A DNA stretch of 64,000 nt from Pseudalgibacter alginicilyticus (GTDB lineage: Bacteria > Bacteroidota > Bacteroidia > Flavobacteriales > Flavobacteriaceae). The notes beneath the pieces were generated by a model, which worked only from the letters and a program-made list of their open reading frames with translations, had not been told where the DNA came from and ran no database searches. Shown here in pieces: positions 33,801-40,852 of this stretch (position 1 is its first letter; each line of letters starts with the position of its first letter). Made by a program: the position numbers and the translations under genes. The DNA is taken from positions 2,976,001 through 3,040,000 of the forward strand of contig NZ_CP012898.1 of the NCBI RefSeq assembly GCF_001310225.1, written 5' to 3'.

Positions 33801-34358
33801 ATCAATCTTTGAAATCTCGTGCGAAGTTCTAAATCCATCAAAAATATTTAGAAAAGGAACTCTAGATTTTAATGTCGCTACCTGTGATATGAGTGCAAAA
33901 TCATGAGCTTCTTGAACTGAACCTCCAAATAACATAGCAAACCCTGTTTGTCTTGCAGCCATAACATCGGAATGATCACCAAAAATAGACAGTGCATGTG
34001 TCGCAATGGTTCTTGCTGCTACATGTATAACAGAAGGTAATAATTCACCTGCCATTTTATACATGTTAGGAATCATAAGAAGCAAACCTTGTGAAGCTGT
34101 AAATGTGGTGGTTAAAGCTCCAGTCAGTAAAGAGCCGTGTACTGCTCCAGCGGCACCACCTTCACTCTGCATTTCTACAATTCTAGGAATATTGTCCCAT
34201 ATGTTTTTTTCTCCGTTTGAGCTATAAACATCTACGTGTTCTCCCATAGGAGATGCGGGTGTGATAGGGTAAATGGCACACACCTCATTTGTTTTATGAG
34301 CAACTTTAGCTACGGCCTCATTAGCATCACAAATTAGTTTTGGAAATTTTTTCATCAT
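30828..34358 (-). CDS. nifJ: Pyruvate:ferredoxin (flavodoxin) oxidoreductase
   Basis: An 1176-residue homodimer-type enzyme that oxidises pyruvate with CoA to acetyl-CoA and CO2 and reduces ferredoxin or flavodoxin. The fused domains appear in order: the pyrimidine-binding POR domain (from residue 10), domain II, the gamma domain (about 410-600), a 2[4Fe-4S] domain (C-T-Q-C-N-K-C near 690 and C-T-G-C-D-L-C near 750), the proximal-cluster motif C-S-G-C-G-E-T near 820, and the TPP domain with G-D-G-W-A-Y-D-I-G near 972 and N-T-G-G-Q-T-S near 1006. A second ATG directly follows the first. Ferredoxin and Rnf genes lie upstream on the same strand. Confidence 0.97.
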   Translation of the reverse strand: MMKKFPKLICDANEAVAKVAHKTNEVCAIYPITPASPMGEHVDVYSSNGEKNIWDNIPRIVEMQSEGGAAGAVHGSLLTGALTTTFTASQGLLLMIPNMYKMAGELLPSVIHVAARTIATHALSIFGDHSDVMAARQTGFAMLFGGSVQEAHDFALISQVATLKSRVPFLNIFDGFRTSHEISKIDGIPDDVIIAMMPEDKIMEHKKRSLDPDHPVIRGTSQNPDVFFQAREAANTYYEKVPGIVEETMDEFYKHTGRKYSLFYYEGHPEAERVIILMGSGEGAARETVEAMVKNDEKVGVIFVRLFRPFSIKHFVDELPETVKKIAVLDRTKEPGSVGEPLYQDVLTALLESNREMPIIVGGRYGLSSKEFTPQMVKGVYDELLDDKPKNHFTVGINDDVTFTSLPIDDSFKIESKTFNCMFYGLGSDGTVGANKNSIKIIGETTDNYVQGYFVYDSKKAGAQTISHLRFGPNHIYSSYLIDKADFIASHQFNFIEKYNMVKDLKQGGTFLLNSPYSKDEIWNYLPKRLQKEIIDKDINFYIVDASKVADASNLGKRTNTVLQTCFFAISGVLPKDDAIKKIKDAIVKSYSHKGERIVKMNFTAVDNALANLHKVEYPKVVSSEKELQTAMHNAPSGFVTEVLEKILGGFGDELPVSAFPVDGTFPTGTSQYEKSGIADTIPVWDDVNLCTQCNKCVAICPHAAIRAKVVSNNELSNAPASLQSAAAKGRPFNKEEESYILQVSPQDCTGCDLCVAVCPAVSKEDENFKAINMHKKLEVENVEDINWDYFIELPDYNRAALQITNVKGSQFLEPLFEFSGACSGCGETPYVKLLTQLYGDSIIIANATGCSSIYGGNLPTTPYKTNEFGRGPAWANSLFEDNAEFGLGMKLALSKKQEIAINLLKSIENEVGTELVEAILNNPEKNETERAENFKNLDQLKIKLASIDNEKAKKLSQLTEYLRKKSVWILGGDGWAYDIGYGGVDHILASGEDINIMVLDTEVYSNTGGQTSKATPLGASAKFSVSGKRTSKKSLALQAVSYENVYVAQIAIGAKDLQTLKAIEEAEAYPGPSIIIAYSHCGEHGYDLALGTSQQEKAVESGYWPLFRFNPSKPKGKKFSLDSKAPTLPLKDFMYNETRFTRVVKENADLGDQLLEQAQTEVNTKWERLELYRDM

Positions 34359-34435
34359 TATAATGTTATCTTATTAAATAAATGAAATTCGCAAAAGATA
34401 AAATGTAAGTTTTTTGCAAAATTTCTAACTGATTT

Positions 34436-34474
34436 GACCTAACAAGATTTTTTTTTGAACCAAAACATTAGGTC
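34436..34474. promoter_or_regulatory. Inverted repeat in the nifJ leader region
   Basis: GACCTAA (34436-34442) and TTAGGTC (34468-34474) are exact complements 25 bases apart, and nine T follow on the plus strand. On the nifJ (minus) strand it lies about 80-115 bases before the ATG. It could be an operator or an RNA hairpin; the long loop makes a terminator unlikely. Confidence 0.35.
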
Positions 34475-34523
34475 TTTTTTTTTCAATATTTTATAAAATT
34501 AACACCAGCATCCCTTATAGACT

Positions 34524-34537
34524 ATGATAATTATCAT
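34524..34537. promoter_or_regulatory. FNR/CRP-like palindrome upstream of nifJ
   Basis: ATGATAATTATCAT is a perfect 14-bp palindrome containing TGAT-N4-ATCA, the core of FNR-type sites. It lies about 170 bases upstream of the nifJ ATG. The same ATGATA-NN-TATCAT form occurs at 46946 before the PEPCK-like gene. A Fur-like reading (TGATAA/TTATCA) is an alternative. Confidence 0.5.
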
Positions 34538-34571
34538 GTGAAGGTGTTATTTTTTTAGATATTCAAAAAAA

Positions 34572-34604
34572 AAGGAGAATATCACTTATACTGAGATTCT
34601 CCTT
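34572..34604 (-). terminator. Terminator of the dicluster ferredoxin gene
   Basis: AAGGAGAAT (34572-34580) pairs with ATTCTCCTT (34596-34604) around 15 bases, and a T-run follows on the minus strand. It separates the ferredoxin transcript from nifJ. Including the elements at 34436, 34524 and 34617, this accounts for the 338-base gap between nifJ and the ferredoxin; no gene is seen in it. Confidence 0.7.
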
Positions 34605-34616
34605 AAAAAAAAGTAT

Positions 34617-34657
34617 AAAATATTAAAGTTTTTCACCTCACTGAACTTTGATATTTT
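34617..34657 (-). other. Second hairpin in the ferredoxin 3' region
   Basis: AAAATATTAAAGTT (34617-34630) pairs with AACTTTGATATTTT (34644-34657), with one mismatch or wobble, around a 13-base loop. It lies between the ferredoxin stop and the terminator and probably protects the mRNA end. Confidence 0.35.
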
Positions 34658-34696
34658 ACATAACAAAAAAAAATGTAACTCTTATTATATTAATAG

Positions 34697-35047
34697 TTAT
34701 TCAGCGTGAAGCCAAGCTTTTTTCTCTAATAAAGCTTCCTCACTTTCAACATAGTTTTCATCTAATATGCAACAGTCTACAGGGCAGACAGAAGCACATT
34801 GAGGTTCGTCATGAAAGCCTTTACATTCTGTACATTTATCTGGTACAATAAAGTAAAAATCTTCGGAGATTGGTTCGTTCATTGCGTCAGCATCTATTTC
34901 TTCTCCATTTGGAAGGTTAGTAATTCCACTTAAAGCAGTTTCATCTGCATAAGCCCATTCTTGAGCTGGTTCATAGATTGCATTGTTTGGACACTCTGCA
35001 AGACAGGCATCACAGTTAATGCATTCATCGGTTATTATTATCGCCAT
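34697..35047 (-). CDS. 2[4Fe-4S] ferredoxin (YfhL/Alvin type) with a long inter-cluster insert
   Basis: A 116-residue ferredoxin. The first cluster motif is C-I-N-C-D-A-C-L-A-E-C-P-N and the second C-T-E-C-K-G-F-H-D-E-P-Q-C-A-S-V-C-P-V-D-C-C. The second has the widened spacing typical of Alvin-type ferredoxins. About 50 acidic residues separate the two motifs, far more than in clostridial ferredoxins. It lies between the Rnf operon and nifJ on the same strand, so it is the obvious carrier between pyruvate oxidoreductase and Rnf. Confidence 0.92.
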   Translation of the reverse strand: MAIIITDECINCDACLAECPNNAIYEPAQEWAYADETALSGITNLPNGEEIDADAMNEPISEDFYFIVPDKCTECKGFHDEPQCASVCPVDCCILDENYVESEEALLEKKAWLHAE

Positions 35048-35173
35048 AATGTTATTTATTTAGATGAGTAAATATAATTTTCATTTTATGATTTAAACAT
35101 GATTTTTGTCACCTAATGAGTAATAAATGATTTTTTTCTTATTAAGTATTAACTCTAATGTAAATTGTGTTTT

Positions 35174-35749
35174 TTAAACTAAGGCTGTAAATCCTAAAAA
35201 AGCTAAGGATAAAAGTCCAGCAACTAACAAATTAATAGGTACGCCTTTCATACCTTCAGGGATGTTAGCAAGTTCCAACTGTTCTCTAATGCTAGCAAAA
35301 ACTATTAAGGCTAATGCAAATCCAATGGAGTTTGAAACAGCAAAGAATACAGCTTTGATAAGGCTAGAATTATCCAAGCCTAAGGCTAAAATAGCAACAC
35401 CTAATACCGCGCAGTTAGTAGTAATTAATGGAAGAAAAACTCCCAAAGCTTGATATAATGGAGGACTTACCTTTTTTAAAATAATTTCAACCATTTGTAC
35501 TAATGCTGCAATTACCAATATAAAGGTGATGGTTCTTAAATAATTTAATCCAACGGGGACTAATATATATTCGTGTAATAAATAGGTTACCGTAGTGGCA
35601 ATAGTCATTACAAACAAAACGGCACCAGACATTCCTACAGAAGTAGATACTTTATTGGAAACACCTAAAAAAGGACAAATGCCTAAAAATTGTGATAATA
35701 CAATATTATTTACAAATACGGCTGCTATGAGTATAATTACATAATCCAT
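35174..35749 (-). CDS. rnfA: Rnf electron transport complex subunit A
   Basis: A 191-residue inner-membrane protein with six helices. The family start F-V-N-N-I-V-L-S-Q-F-L-G-I-C-P-F-L-G-V-S carries the conserved membrane Cys, and T-N-C-A-V-L-G-V-A is the second. In Rnf the A and E subunits hold an intramembrane Fe-S cluster between their cysteines. Last gene of rnfBCDGEA, 4 bases after rnfE. NqrE is the close relative; gene order decides for Rnf. Confidence 0.95.
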   Translation of the reverse strand: MDYVIILIAAVFVNNIVLSQFLGICPFLGVSNKVSTSVGMSGAVLFVMTIATTVTYLLHEYILVPVGLNYLRTITFILVIAALVQMVEIILKKVSPPLYQALGVFLPLITTNCAVLGVAILALGLDNSSLIKAVFFAVSNSIGFALALIVFASIREQLELANIPEGMKGVPINLLVAGLLSLAFLGFTALV

Positions 35750-35753
35750 ACTT

Positions 35754-36359
35754 TTAAGTAGTTTTAGTAGTTAATTTATTGAAAATTCCAGTTAGATACG
35801 CCAAAGCTATGAATGCGCCAGGTGGTAAAATAAATAGTATAAAGGTATTGGCATTCTCTGCTACAAATGACAATCCAAATAAACTACCACTTCCTAATAT
35901 TTCTCTAACAGCTCCTAAAAGAGTTAGTGCTAATACAAACCCCAATCCCATACCTAATGCATCTAAAATAGAAGCCATAACATTATTTTTTGAAGCAAAA
36001 GACTCAGCTCTTCCCAATATCAAACAGTTTACTACAATTAGAGGGATAAAAATTCCCAATTGTTCGTATAAGAATGGAATGAAAGCTTCTAAAACCATTT
36101 CAACAATGGTAACAAAGGATGCTATTATTATTATGAATGCAGGAATTCTTACTTTACTCGGTATTTGACTTTTAACTAATGACACCACAATGTTTGACAT
36201 TAATAATACAAACAATGTTGCAATTCCCATTCCTAAACCGTTAAAGGCTGATGAGGTAACCCCCAAAGTAGGACACATGCCTAAAAGCATCACGAAAATT
36301 GGGTTGTCCTTTATGATACCTTTTAAGAAAATTTGTTTTTTATTTATTGTTTCAGCCAT
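35754..36359 (-). CDS. rnfE: Rnf electron transport complex subunit E
   Basis: A 201-residue membrane protein with six helices, homologous to RnfA but inverted in topology. Motifs are N-P-I-F-V-M-L-L-G-M-C-P-T-L-G-V-T and I-V-V-N-C-L-I-L-G-R-A-E, with the paired cysteines. It forms the membrane core with RnfA and RnfD. Five bases after the rnfG stop. Confidence 0.95.
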   Translation of the reverse strand: MAETINKKQIFLKGIIKDNPIFVMLLGMCPTLGVTSSAFNGLGMGIATLFVLLMSNIVVSLVKSQIPSKVRIPAFIIIIASFVTIVEMVLEAFIPFLYEQLGIFIPLIVVNCLILGRAESFASKNNVMASILDALGMGLGFVLALTLLGAVREILGSGSLFGLSFVAENANTFILFILPPGAFIALAYLTGIFNKLTTKTT

Positions 36360-36364
36360 AATGA

Positions 36365-36961
36365 TTAATGATTTGGTTGATTGATGACTTCAATATTATT
36401 TATAAAAATGTCATTAGCCATTTGTGTAGACTCACTAAATGCTCTTGTGGTTATTGTAGCTCCAGTTAAAGCATCTACTTCACCACCATCTTTTTTTACT
36501 TTTAAATTAAATTTGGAAGCATTTTTACCTCTAAATTGTTGTAAAAATGATTCGTCTTTCATTTTTGTTCCCAATCCAGGTGTTTCTTTTTGTTCCAAAA
36601 CTTCTATGTTTTGAATGGTTCCATCTGTTTTAAAACCAACCATAAGTTTTATCAATCCACTAAAGCCCTTTTCTGAATGACTAATAACAGCAGCACCAAC
36701 AAATTGGTTGTTTTTAAAAGCGGGATATATTTCAATGCTGTCTTTTGAAAATTCTGTTTTAATTTTAATAAAATCTTCTACGGGGTTATTGTCAAATTCA
36801 GGTAATACTAATTTTATAGCATTTATCTTCTTTTCTAATTTTGCCTTCGCTTTTGGTTCAATAGTTAAATCGTTTACAAAACCTAAGGCGAAACCAGAAA
36901 TAAGTGTTATCAATAAAAGAGATACCACCATACTTAAAAATGTTGATTCTTTTTTACTCAT
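36365..36961 (-). CDS. rnfG: Rnf electron transport complex subunit G
   Basis: A 198-residue protein with one N-terminal membrane helix and a periplasmic FMN-binding domain. D-A-L-T-G-A-T-I-T-T contains the Thr that carries covalently bound FMN (S/T-G-A-T-x-T motif), and E-T-P-G-L-G-T-K is the other conserved block. Two bases after rnfD. Confidence 0.95.
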   Translation of the reverse strand: MSKKESTFLSMVVSLLLITLISGFALGFVNDLTIEPKAKAKLEKKINAIKLVLPEFDNNPVEDFIKIKTEFSKDSIEIYPAFKNNQFVGAAVISHSEKGFSGLIKLMVGFKTDGTIQNIEVLEQKETPGLGTKMKDESFLQQFRGKNASKFNLKVKKDGGEVDALTGATITTRAFSESTQMANDIFINNIEVINQPNH

Positions 36962-36963
36962 AA

Positions 36964-37974
36964 TTACACGATTTTAGATTTTATTTTAGTTCCAAATCTT
37001 CTAGGTTTGAAATACTTGTTGATTAATGGCACAAAAGCATTCATGATTAAAATAGCAAACGAAATACCTTCTGGGTAAGCTCCAAAAAGCCGGATTAATA
37101 CGGTAATAATTCCTATGCCTAAAGCAAATACAATCATACCTTTTTTTGTCATTGGGCTTGTTACTAAATCTGTAGCCATAAAAAATGCTCCTAGAATGAT
37201 GCCCCCTGATAATAAATGAATGATAGGATTGGCGTAGTGTTCTGGATCAATAAGCCAGAAAACACCAGTAAAAACTGCCGTTGTTACTAATAATGTTATA
37301 GGGATATGCCAAGAAATAACTTTTCTAATTATTAGGTATAGTCCGCCGATAAGTAAAGCCAATGCAGACATTTCACCTAATGAACCTCCCGTAAAACCAA
37401 AAAGCATATTTATTGTGGAAGGTATTTTAGTGCTAATTTCAGTCATGGTTTCTCCAAATTGCAAACCCTCCTTAATGACTCCAAGAGGAGTAGCTCCAGT
37501 AACGGCATCAATAAGAGTTGTGTTATTTTCAATAGCAGTTGGCCACATTGTCATTTGCACAGGAAATGAAACCAATAAAAATACTCGACCAACTAAGGCA
37601 GGATTAAAAATATTAAAACCTAACCCCCCAAAAGACAATTTAGCAACACCTATGGCCACTAAAGAACCAACAATAATCATCCATATAGGTAGGCTTGAAG
37701 GTAAATTAAAAGCCAATAAAATTCCAGTGAGTAATGCAGAACCATCAGTTATGGTTACCTCTGTTTTTAAAAGAAATTTCTGGATTAGATATTCAAATAA
37801 TATACATGAGGACACAGCTATTGCTGTTACTATTAAAGCATTGAACCCAAAAACATAAATAGAGACTAAAAATGCAGGTATTAATGCAATAACGACATCA
37901 TACATGAGTTTTTTTGATGTTCTATCTGAGTGAACATGAGGTGAAGCTGATACGATGATTGGTTGAGCGCTCAT
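36964..37974 (-). CDS. rnfD: Rnf electron transport complex subunit D
   Basis: A 336-residue membrane protein with about nine to ten helices. D-A-V-T-G-A-T-P-L-G carries the covalent FMN Thr, and G-G-L-G-x-N-I-F-N-P-A-L-V-G-R is the signature loop. The ATG at 37974, 2 bases after the rnfC stop, is chosen; the frame is open another 28 codons upstream, but that stretch overlaps rnfC and is basic, unlike RnfD. Confidence 0.95.
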   Translation of the reverse strand: MSAQPIIVSASPHVHSDRTSKKLMYDVVIALIPAFLVSIYVFGFNALIVTAIAVSSCILFEYLIQKFLLKTEVTITDGSALLTGILLAFNLPSSLPIWMIIVGSLVAIGVAKLSFGGLGFNIFNPALVGRVFLLVSFPVQMTMWPTAIENNTTLIDAVTGATPLGVIKEGLQFGETMTEISTKIPSTINMLFGFTGGSLGEMSALALLIGGLYLIIRKVISWHIPITLLVTTAVFTGVFWLIDPEHYANPIIHLLSGGIILGAFFMATDLVTSPMTKKGMIVFALGIGIITVLIRLFGAYPEGISFAILIMNAFVPLINKYFKPRRFGTKIKSKIV

Positions 37975-37976
37975 AT

Positions 37977-39305
37977 TTAATTTTTTGCAGTATTTAACTT
38001 TTTGACGATGCTTTTTCCGAATCGGATATAATCTAACAATGGTCGATGCGAAGGACATACATAACTACAAGAGCCACATTCAATACAAGTCATGATATCT
38101 TCTTGTGATGCTTTTTCATACATGCCTTTTTCTGATAAATTCATTAAAAGATGTGGTTCTAATCCCATAGGGCAAACATATACGCATTCACCACAACGAA
38201 TACAATTTTTAGGCTCCCCTCTACTAGCTTCATCTTCGGCTATAACTAAAATTCCAGAGGTTCCTTTTGTAACTGGTACGTCAAGATTTTTTATGGCTTT
38301 TCCCATCATGGGACCTCCATTTACAATTTTACGGGTTCCTTCTGGTAAACCTCCAACTTCATCAACTAAATCTTTAATAGGTGTTCCAATTTTAACCCAA
38401 TAATTAGAAGGGTTTTCTAATTTTTTCCCCGTAACAGTTACAACACGTTCTATTAAGGGTTTGTTATGTTGAATGGCTTGATATATGGCAAAAATAGTCC
38501 CAACATTATGTACGATAACTCCAACATCTAAAGGCAATCCGTTTTTTGGAACTTCTCGGTTAAGTAAGGCACTTATCAGTTGTTTTTCGCCGCCTTGTGG
38601 ATATTTAACCTGTAAGGCAGCAACTTTAATTTCTTTTTCTTCAGCAGTAAGTTTTTTAAAAATTTCAATAGCATCTTTTTTATTGTTTTCAATGCCTATA
38701 ATGGATTTATTAATATGTAAAGCCTTCATTAAAATTTTTATGCCAACTATAATTTCTTTAGCTTTTTCAAGCATTAATCTGTGGTCTGCAGTTAAGTAAG
38801 GTTCGCATTCAACGCCATTAATTATTAGGTGATCTAAATTAGTTCCTTCTTTAATACTTAATTTTACATGTGATGGAAACGTAGCACCTCCTAGCCCAAC
38901 AATACCATAATCGTTTATTTTTTGTAAAATATCCTTCGGTTCTGTTGTTATTTCTGTTTTTAAAGGATAGTCTATGTCTTCAAAATTTGATTCATTTTTA
39001 GCATCTGTTCGTATAATAATACATTGTTTTTTATAACCACTAGTGTCAATTATAAGGTCTAACTTTGTAACGGTTCCGGCTACTGGAGCATGTACATTAG
39101 AGGAAACAAAACCACCAGATTTAGCAATAACTTGACCTATTTCTACCTTGTCTTTAATATTAACTACTATTTCTGCAGGGATGCCTATGTGTTGTGAAAT
39201 GGGTACATAAACAACTTTAGGAACTGTCATTTTCTTGATGCCTACAGTAGATGTAATTTTGTTTTCTGTGGGATGAATTCCACCTTTAGGAAATGTTTTA
39301 AGCAT
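37977..39305 (-). CDS. rnfC: Rnf electron transport complex subunit C
   Basis: A 442-residue peripheral subunit that exchanges electrons with NAD(H). The N-terminus reads F-P-K-G-G-I-H-P; G-L-G-G-A-T-F-P-S-H-V-K begins the flavin/NADH-binding part. Two C-terminal [4Fe-4S] motifs are C-I-R-C-G-E-C-V-Y-V-C-P and C-I-E-C-G-S-C-S-Y-V-C-P. It is the short form, lacking the repeat-rich tail of the E. coli protein. The ATG at 39305 overlaps the end of rnfB by 8 bases. Confidence 0.95.
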   Translation of the reverse strand: MLKTFPKGGIHPTENKITSTVGIKKMTVPKVVYVPISQHIGIPAEIVVNIKDKVEIGQVIAKSGGFVSSNVHAPVAGTVTKLDLIIDTSGYKKQCIIIRTDAKNESNFEDIDYPLKTEITTEPKDILQKINDYGIVGLGGATFPSHVKLSIKEGTNLDHLIINGVECEPYLTADHRLMLEKAKEIIVGIKILMKALHINKSIIGIENNKKDAIEIFKKLTAEEKEIKVAALQVKYPQGGEKQLISALLNREVPKNGLPLDVGVIVHNVGTIFAIYQAIQHNKPLIERVVTVTGKKLENPSNYWVKIGTPIKDLVDEVGGLPEGTRKIVNGGPMMGKAIKNLDVPVTKGTSGILVIAEDEASRGEPKNCIRCGECVYVCPMGLEPHLLMNLSEKGMYEKASQEDIMTCIECGSCSYVCPSHRPLLDYIRFGKSIVKKLNTAKN

Positions 39306-40188
39306 CAGTTTTCGATTTTTCAGGTTGAACATTTGCCTTAACTTTTGGAGCTGCTTTTTTTACTTTTTTTGGAGGAAAATTAGTTTCTATGATAGAATGG
39401 GTTGGACAAACGTCAACGCATTTTCTACATAATGTACAAGCAATGGGGTCAATATATGCCAAGTTATTTACCATAATTACGGCATCTTTTGGGCATATGT
39501 CCTCACATTTAGAACATCCTATACATGCTACATCACATGCTTTTTTTGCAATACCAGCTTTATCTTCATTTAAGCAACCAACAAAGATTTTTAAATCTCG
39601 CTTGTTTCTAGGCCGCATTTCAATAATGTCTCTTGGACATGCTTCAACGCAAGCACCACAAGATGTACACTTATCTGAAATTATTACAGGTAACCCCGTA
39701 GACTCATCCATGTACATGGCATCAAACTTACAAACAGAAACGCAATCCCCATCACCTAAGCATCCGTATTGGCAATCGGTTTCTCCACTATAAATTAATG
39801 ATGAAATGGCACAGTTTCGAGGGCCTTGGTATTCTGTGGTTTTGGGTCTTACATCACAACCACCTTGACAACGTAAAACGGCTAATGTGGGATCCTTTTC
39901 AGCAACTTCTTTACCTAATGCTTCAGCAACAAGCTTCATAACATCATTGCCTCCAACGGGACAGAAAAGGTCTGATATATCTTCTGTGTTAACAAGTTTT
40001 TCAGCAAATGCTTTACAACCAGGAGACCCACAACCTGCACAATTAGCGGCAGGTAATAAATCTTCAACCTCTTCAATTAATGGGTTTTCATAAACATAAA
40101 ATTTCTTAGAAACTATATACAGCACAATGGCTGCAATTATTCCTAAAGAGACTAACAGAAAAACACTATATAAAACAGAATCAGACAT
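39298..40188 (-). CDS. rnfB: Rnf electron transport complex subunit B
   Basis: A 296-residue Fe-S protein that receives electrons from ferredoxin. Residues 6-27 form a membrane anchor. N-C-A-G-C-G-S-P-G-C near 50 with a later C-P-V-G-G is the Fs-type cluster. A middle region rich in paired cysteines (R-C-Q-G-G-C, C-Q-Y-G-C-L-G-D-G-D-C) precedes several ferredoxin-like C-x2-C-x2-C-x3-C-P motifs, the clostridial/Bacteroides multi-cluster type. The C-terminal tail is Lys/Pro-rich. Confidence 0.95.
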   Translation of the reverse strand: MSDSVLYSVFLLVSLGIIAAIVLYIVSKKFYVYENPLIEEVEDLLPAANCAGCGSPGCKAFAEKLVNTEDISDLFCPVGGNDVMKLVAEALGKEVAEKDPTLAVLRCQGGCDVRPKTTEYQGPRNCAISSLIYSGETDCQYGCLGDGDCVSVCKFDAMYMDESTGLPVIISDKCTSCGACVEACPRDIIEMRPRNKRDLKIFVGCLNEDKAGIAKKACDVACIGCSKCEDICPKDAVIMVNNLAYIDPIACTLCRKCVDVCPTHSIIETNFPPKKVKKAAPKVKANVQPEKSKTDA

Positions 40189-40193
40189 ATTAT

Positions 40194-40622
40194 TTACGTT
40201 TTTAATATGGTCATTTTAAAAGCACTTTTAAAGGTGTTTTTTAAAAAGTAAAGTATTGTATAATAGGGTATTAGTATAAAAATAGACCATAGACCTGCTA
40301 CCCATTCTTCTAAAAATGTAGAAGTAATTAATAAAGTACAAAACATCAATATAAAAGGAAATATATAAGCCCAAAATACGGCTTTTAATCCCATTGTTTT
40401 TTTCAGTACAACATTTACATTTTCATTAATTTTAAAAGAATCAGTTGGGTTTGTAATTTCTATTTCTTTGGTATTAGATTCCGAAATTCCACAGGCTGCT
40501 TTTGCACGACACGAAGCGCAATGTACATTCTGCTCTAATGACACAACAACAGAGTTACTGGCTATTTTTGAAATAATCCCAGAATGAACAAATGTGTTTT
40601 TATCAGAAATATGTGAACCCAT
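40194..40622 (-). CDS. rseC: RseC-family (SoxR-reducing system) protein, first gene of the Rnf operon
   Basis: A 142-residue protein starting at the ATG at 40622 (the longer frame adds 15 residues). It has an N-terminal domain with C-A-S-C-R-A-K-A-A-C-G, an RseC-type cysteine motif, then two membrane helices (about 85-130). RseC genes commonly lead rnf operons in Bacteroidota; the protein is thought to assist Rnf assembly or redox control. Five bases before rnfB. Confidence 0.88.
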   Translation of the reverse strand: MGSHISDKNTFVHSGIISKIASNSVVVSLEQNVHCASCRAKAACGISESNTKEIEITNPTDSFKINENVNVVLKKTMGLKAVFWAYIFPFILMFCTLLITSTFLEEWVAGLWSIFILIPYYTILYFLKNTFKSAFKMTILKT

Positions 40623-40777
40623 TAATATAACTTTAAAAAAATGATATTGTAAAATTAGTAGATTCAATTATGTAATAATATGATTTATGTTAGGTTTTAA
40701 ATTTCTGTATTTTTAAATATTTTCAAAGAATTTTATGTTTAATAATTGTGTAATTATCTTATTTACAGATTTTTACA

Positions 40778-40802
40778 TTAGTCTACTAAATTAGTAGGAT
40801 TT
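40778..40802. promoter_or_regulatory. IscR/Rrf2-like operator between the Rnf operon and the 2Fe-2S ferredoxin gene
   Basis: The core CTACTAA-A-TTAGTAG (40783-40797) is a perfect 15-bp inverted repeat. It fits the centre of the IscR type 1 consensus (ACTRWWWYAGT) exactly, and the outer bases agree at about 15 of 20 positions by eye (left half TTAGTCTACT, right half AGTAGGATTT). It lies about 50 bases upstream of the predicted ferredoxin start point and 155 bases before rseC. The regulator gene is not in the window. Confidence 0.5.
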
Positions 40803-40827
40803 ATGCTTTTTTTAAAAATTAATTGCT

Positions 40828-40835
40828 TATTTTTG
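40828..40835 (+). promoter_or_regulatory. -7 element of the 2Fe-2S ferredoxin gene
   Basis: TATTTTTG followed by C fits TAnnTTTG; it lies 17 bases before the ATG at 40853, giving a leader of about ten bases. Confidence 0.55.
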
Positions 40836-40852
40836 CTCACTAAATTTTTAGA

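Noticed and set aside
37975-38058. 28-residue N-terminal extension of RnfD
   Set aside because: It overlaps rnfC, is basic and unlike RnfD, and an ATG two bases after the rnfC stop gives the normal N-terminus.
39389-39793. Long plus-strand frame opposite rnfB
   Set aside because: It mirrors the codon pattern of rnfB; residues are low-complexity and match no family.
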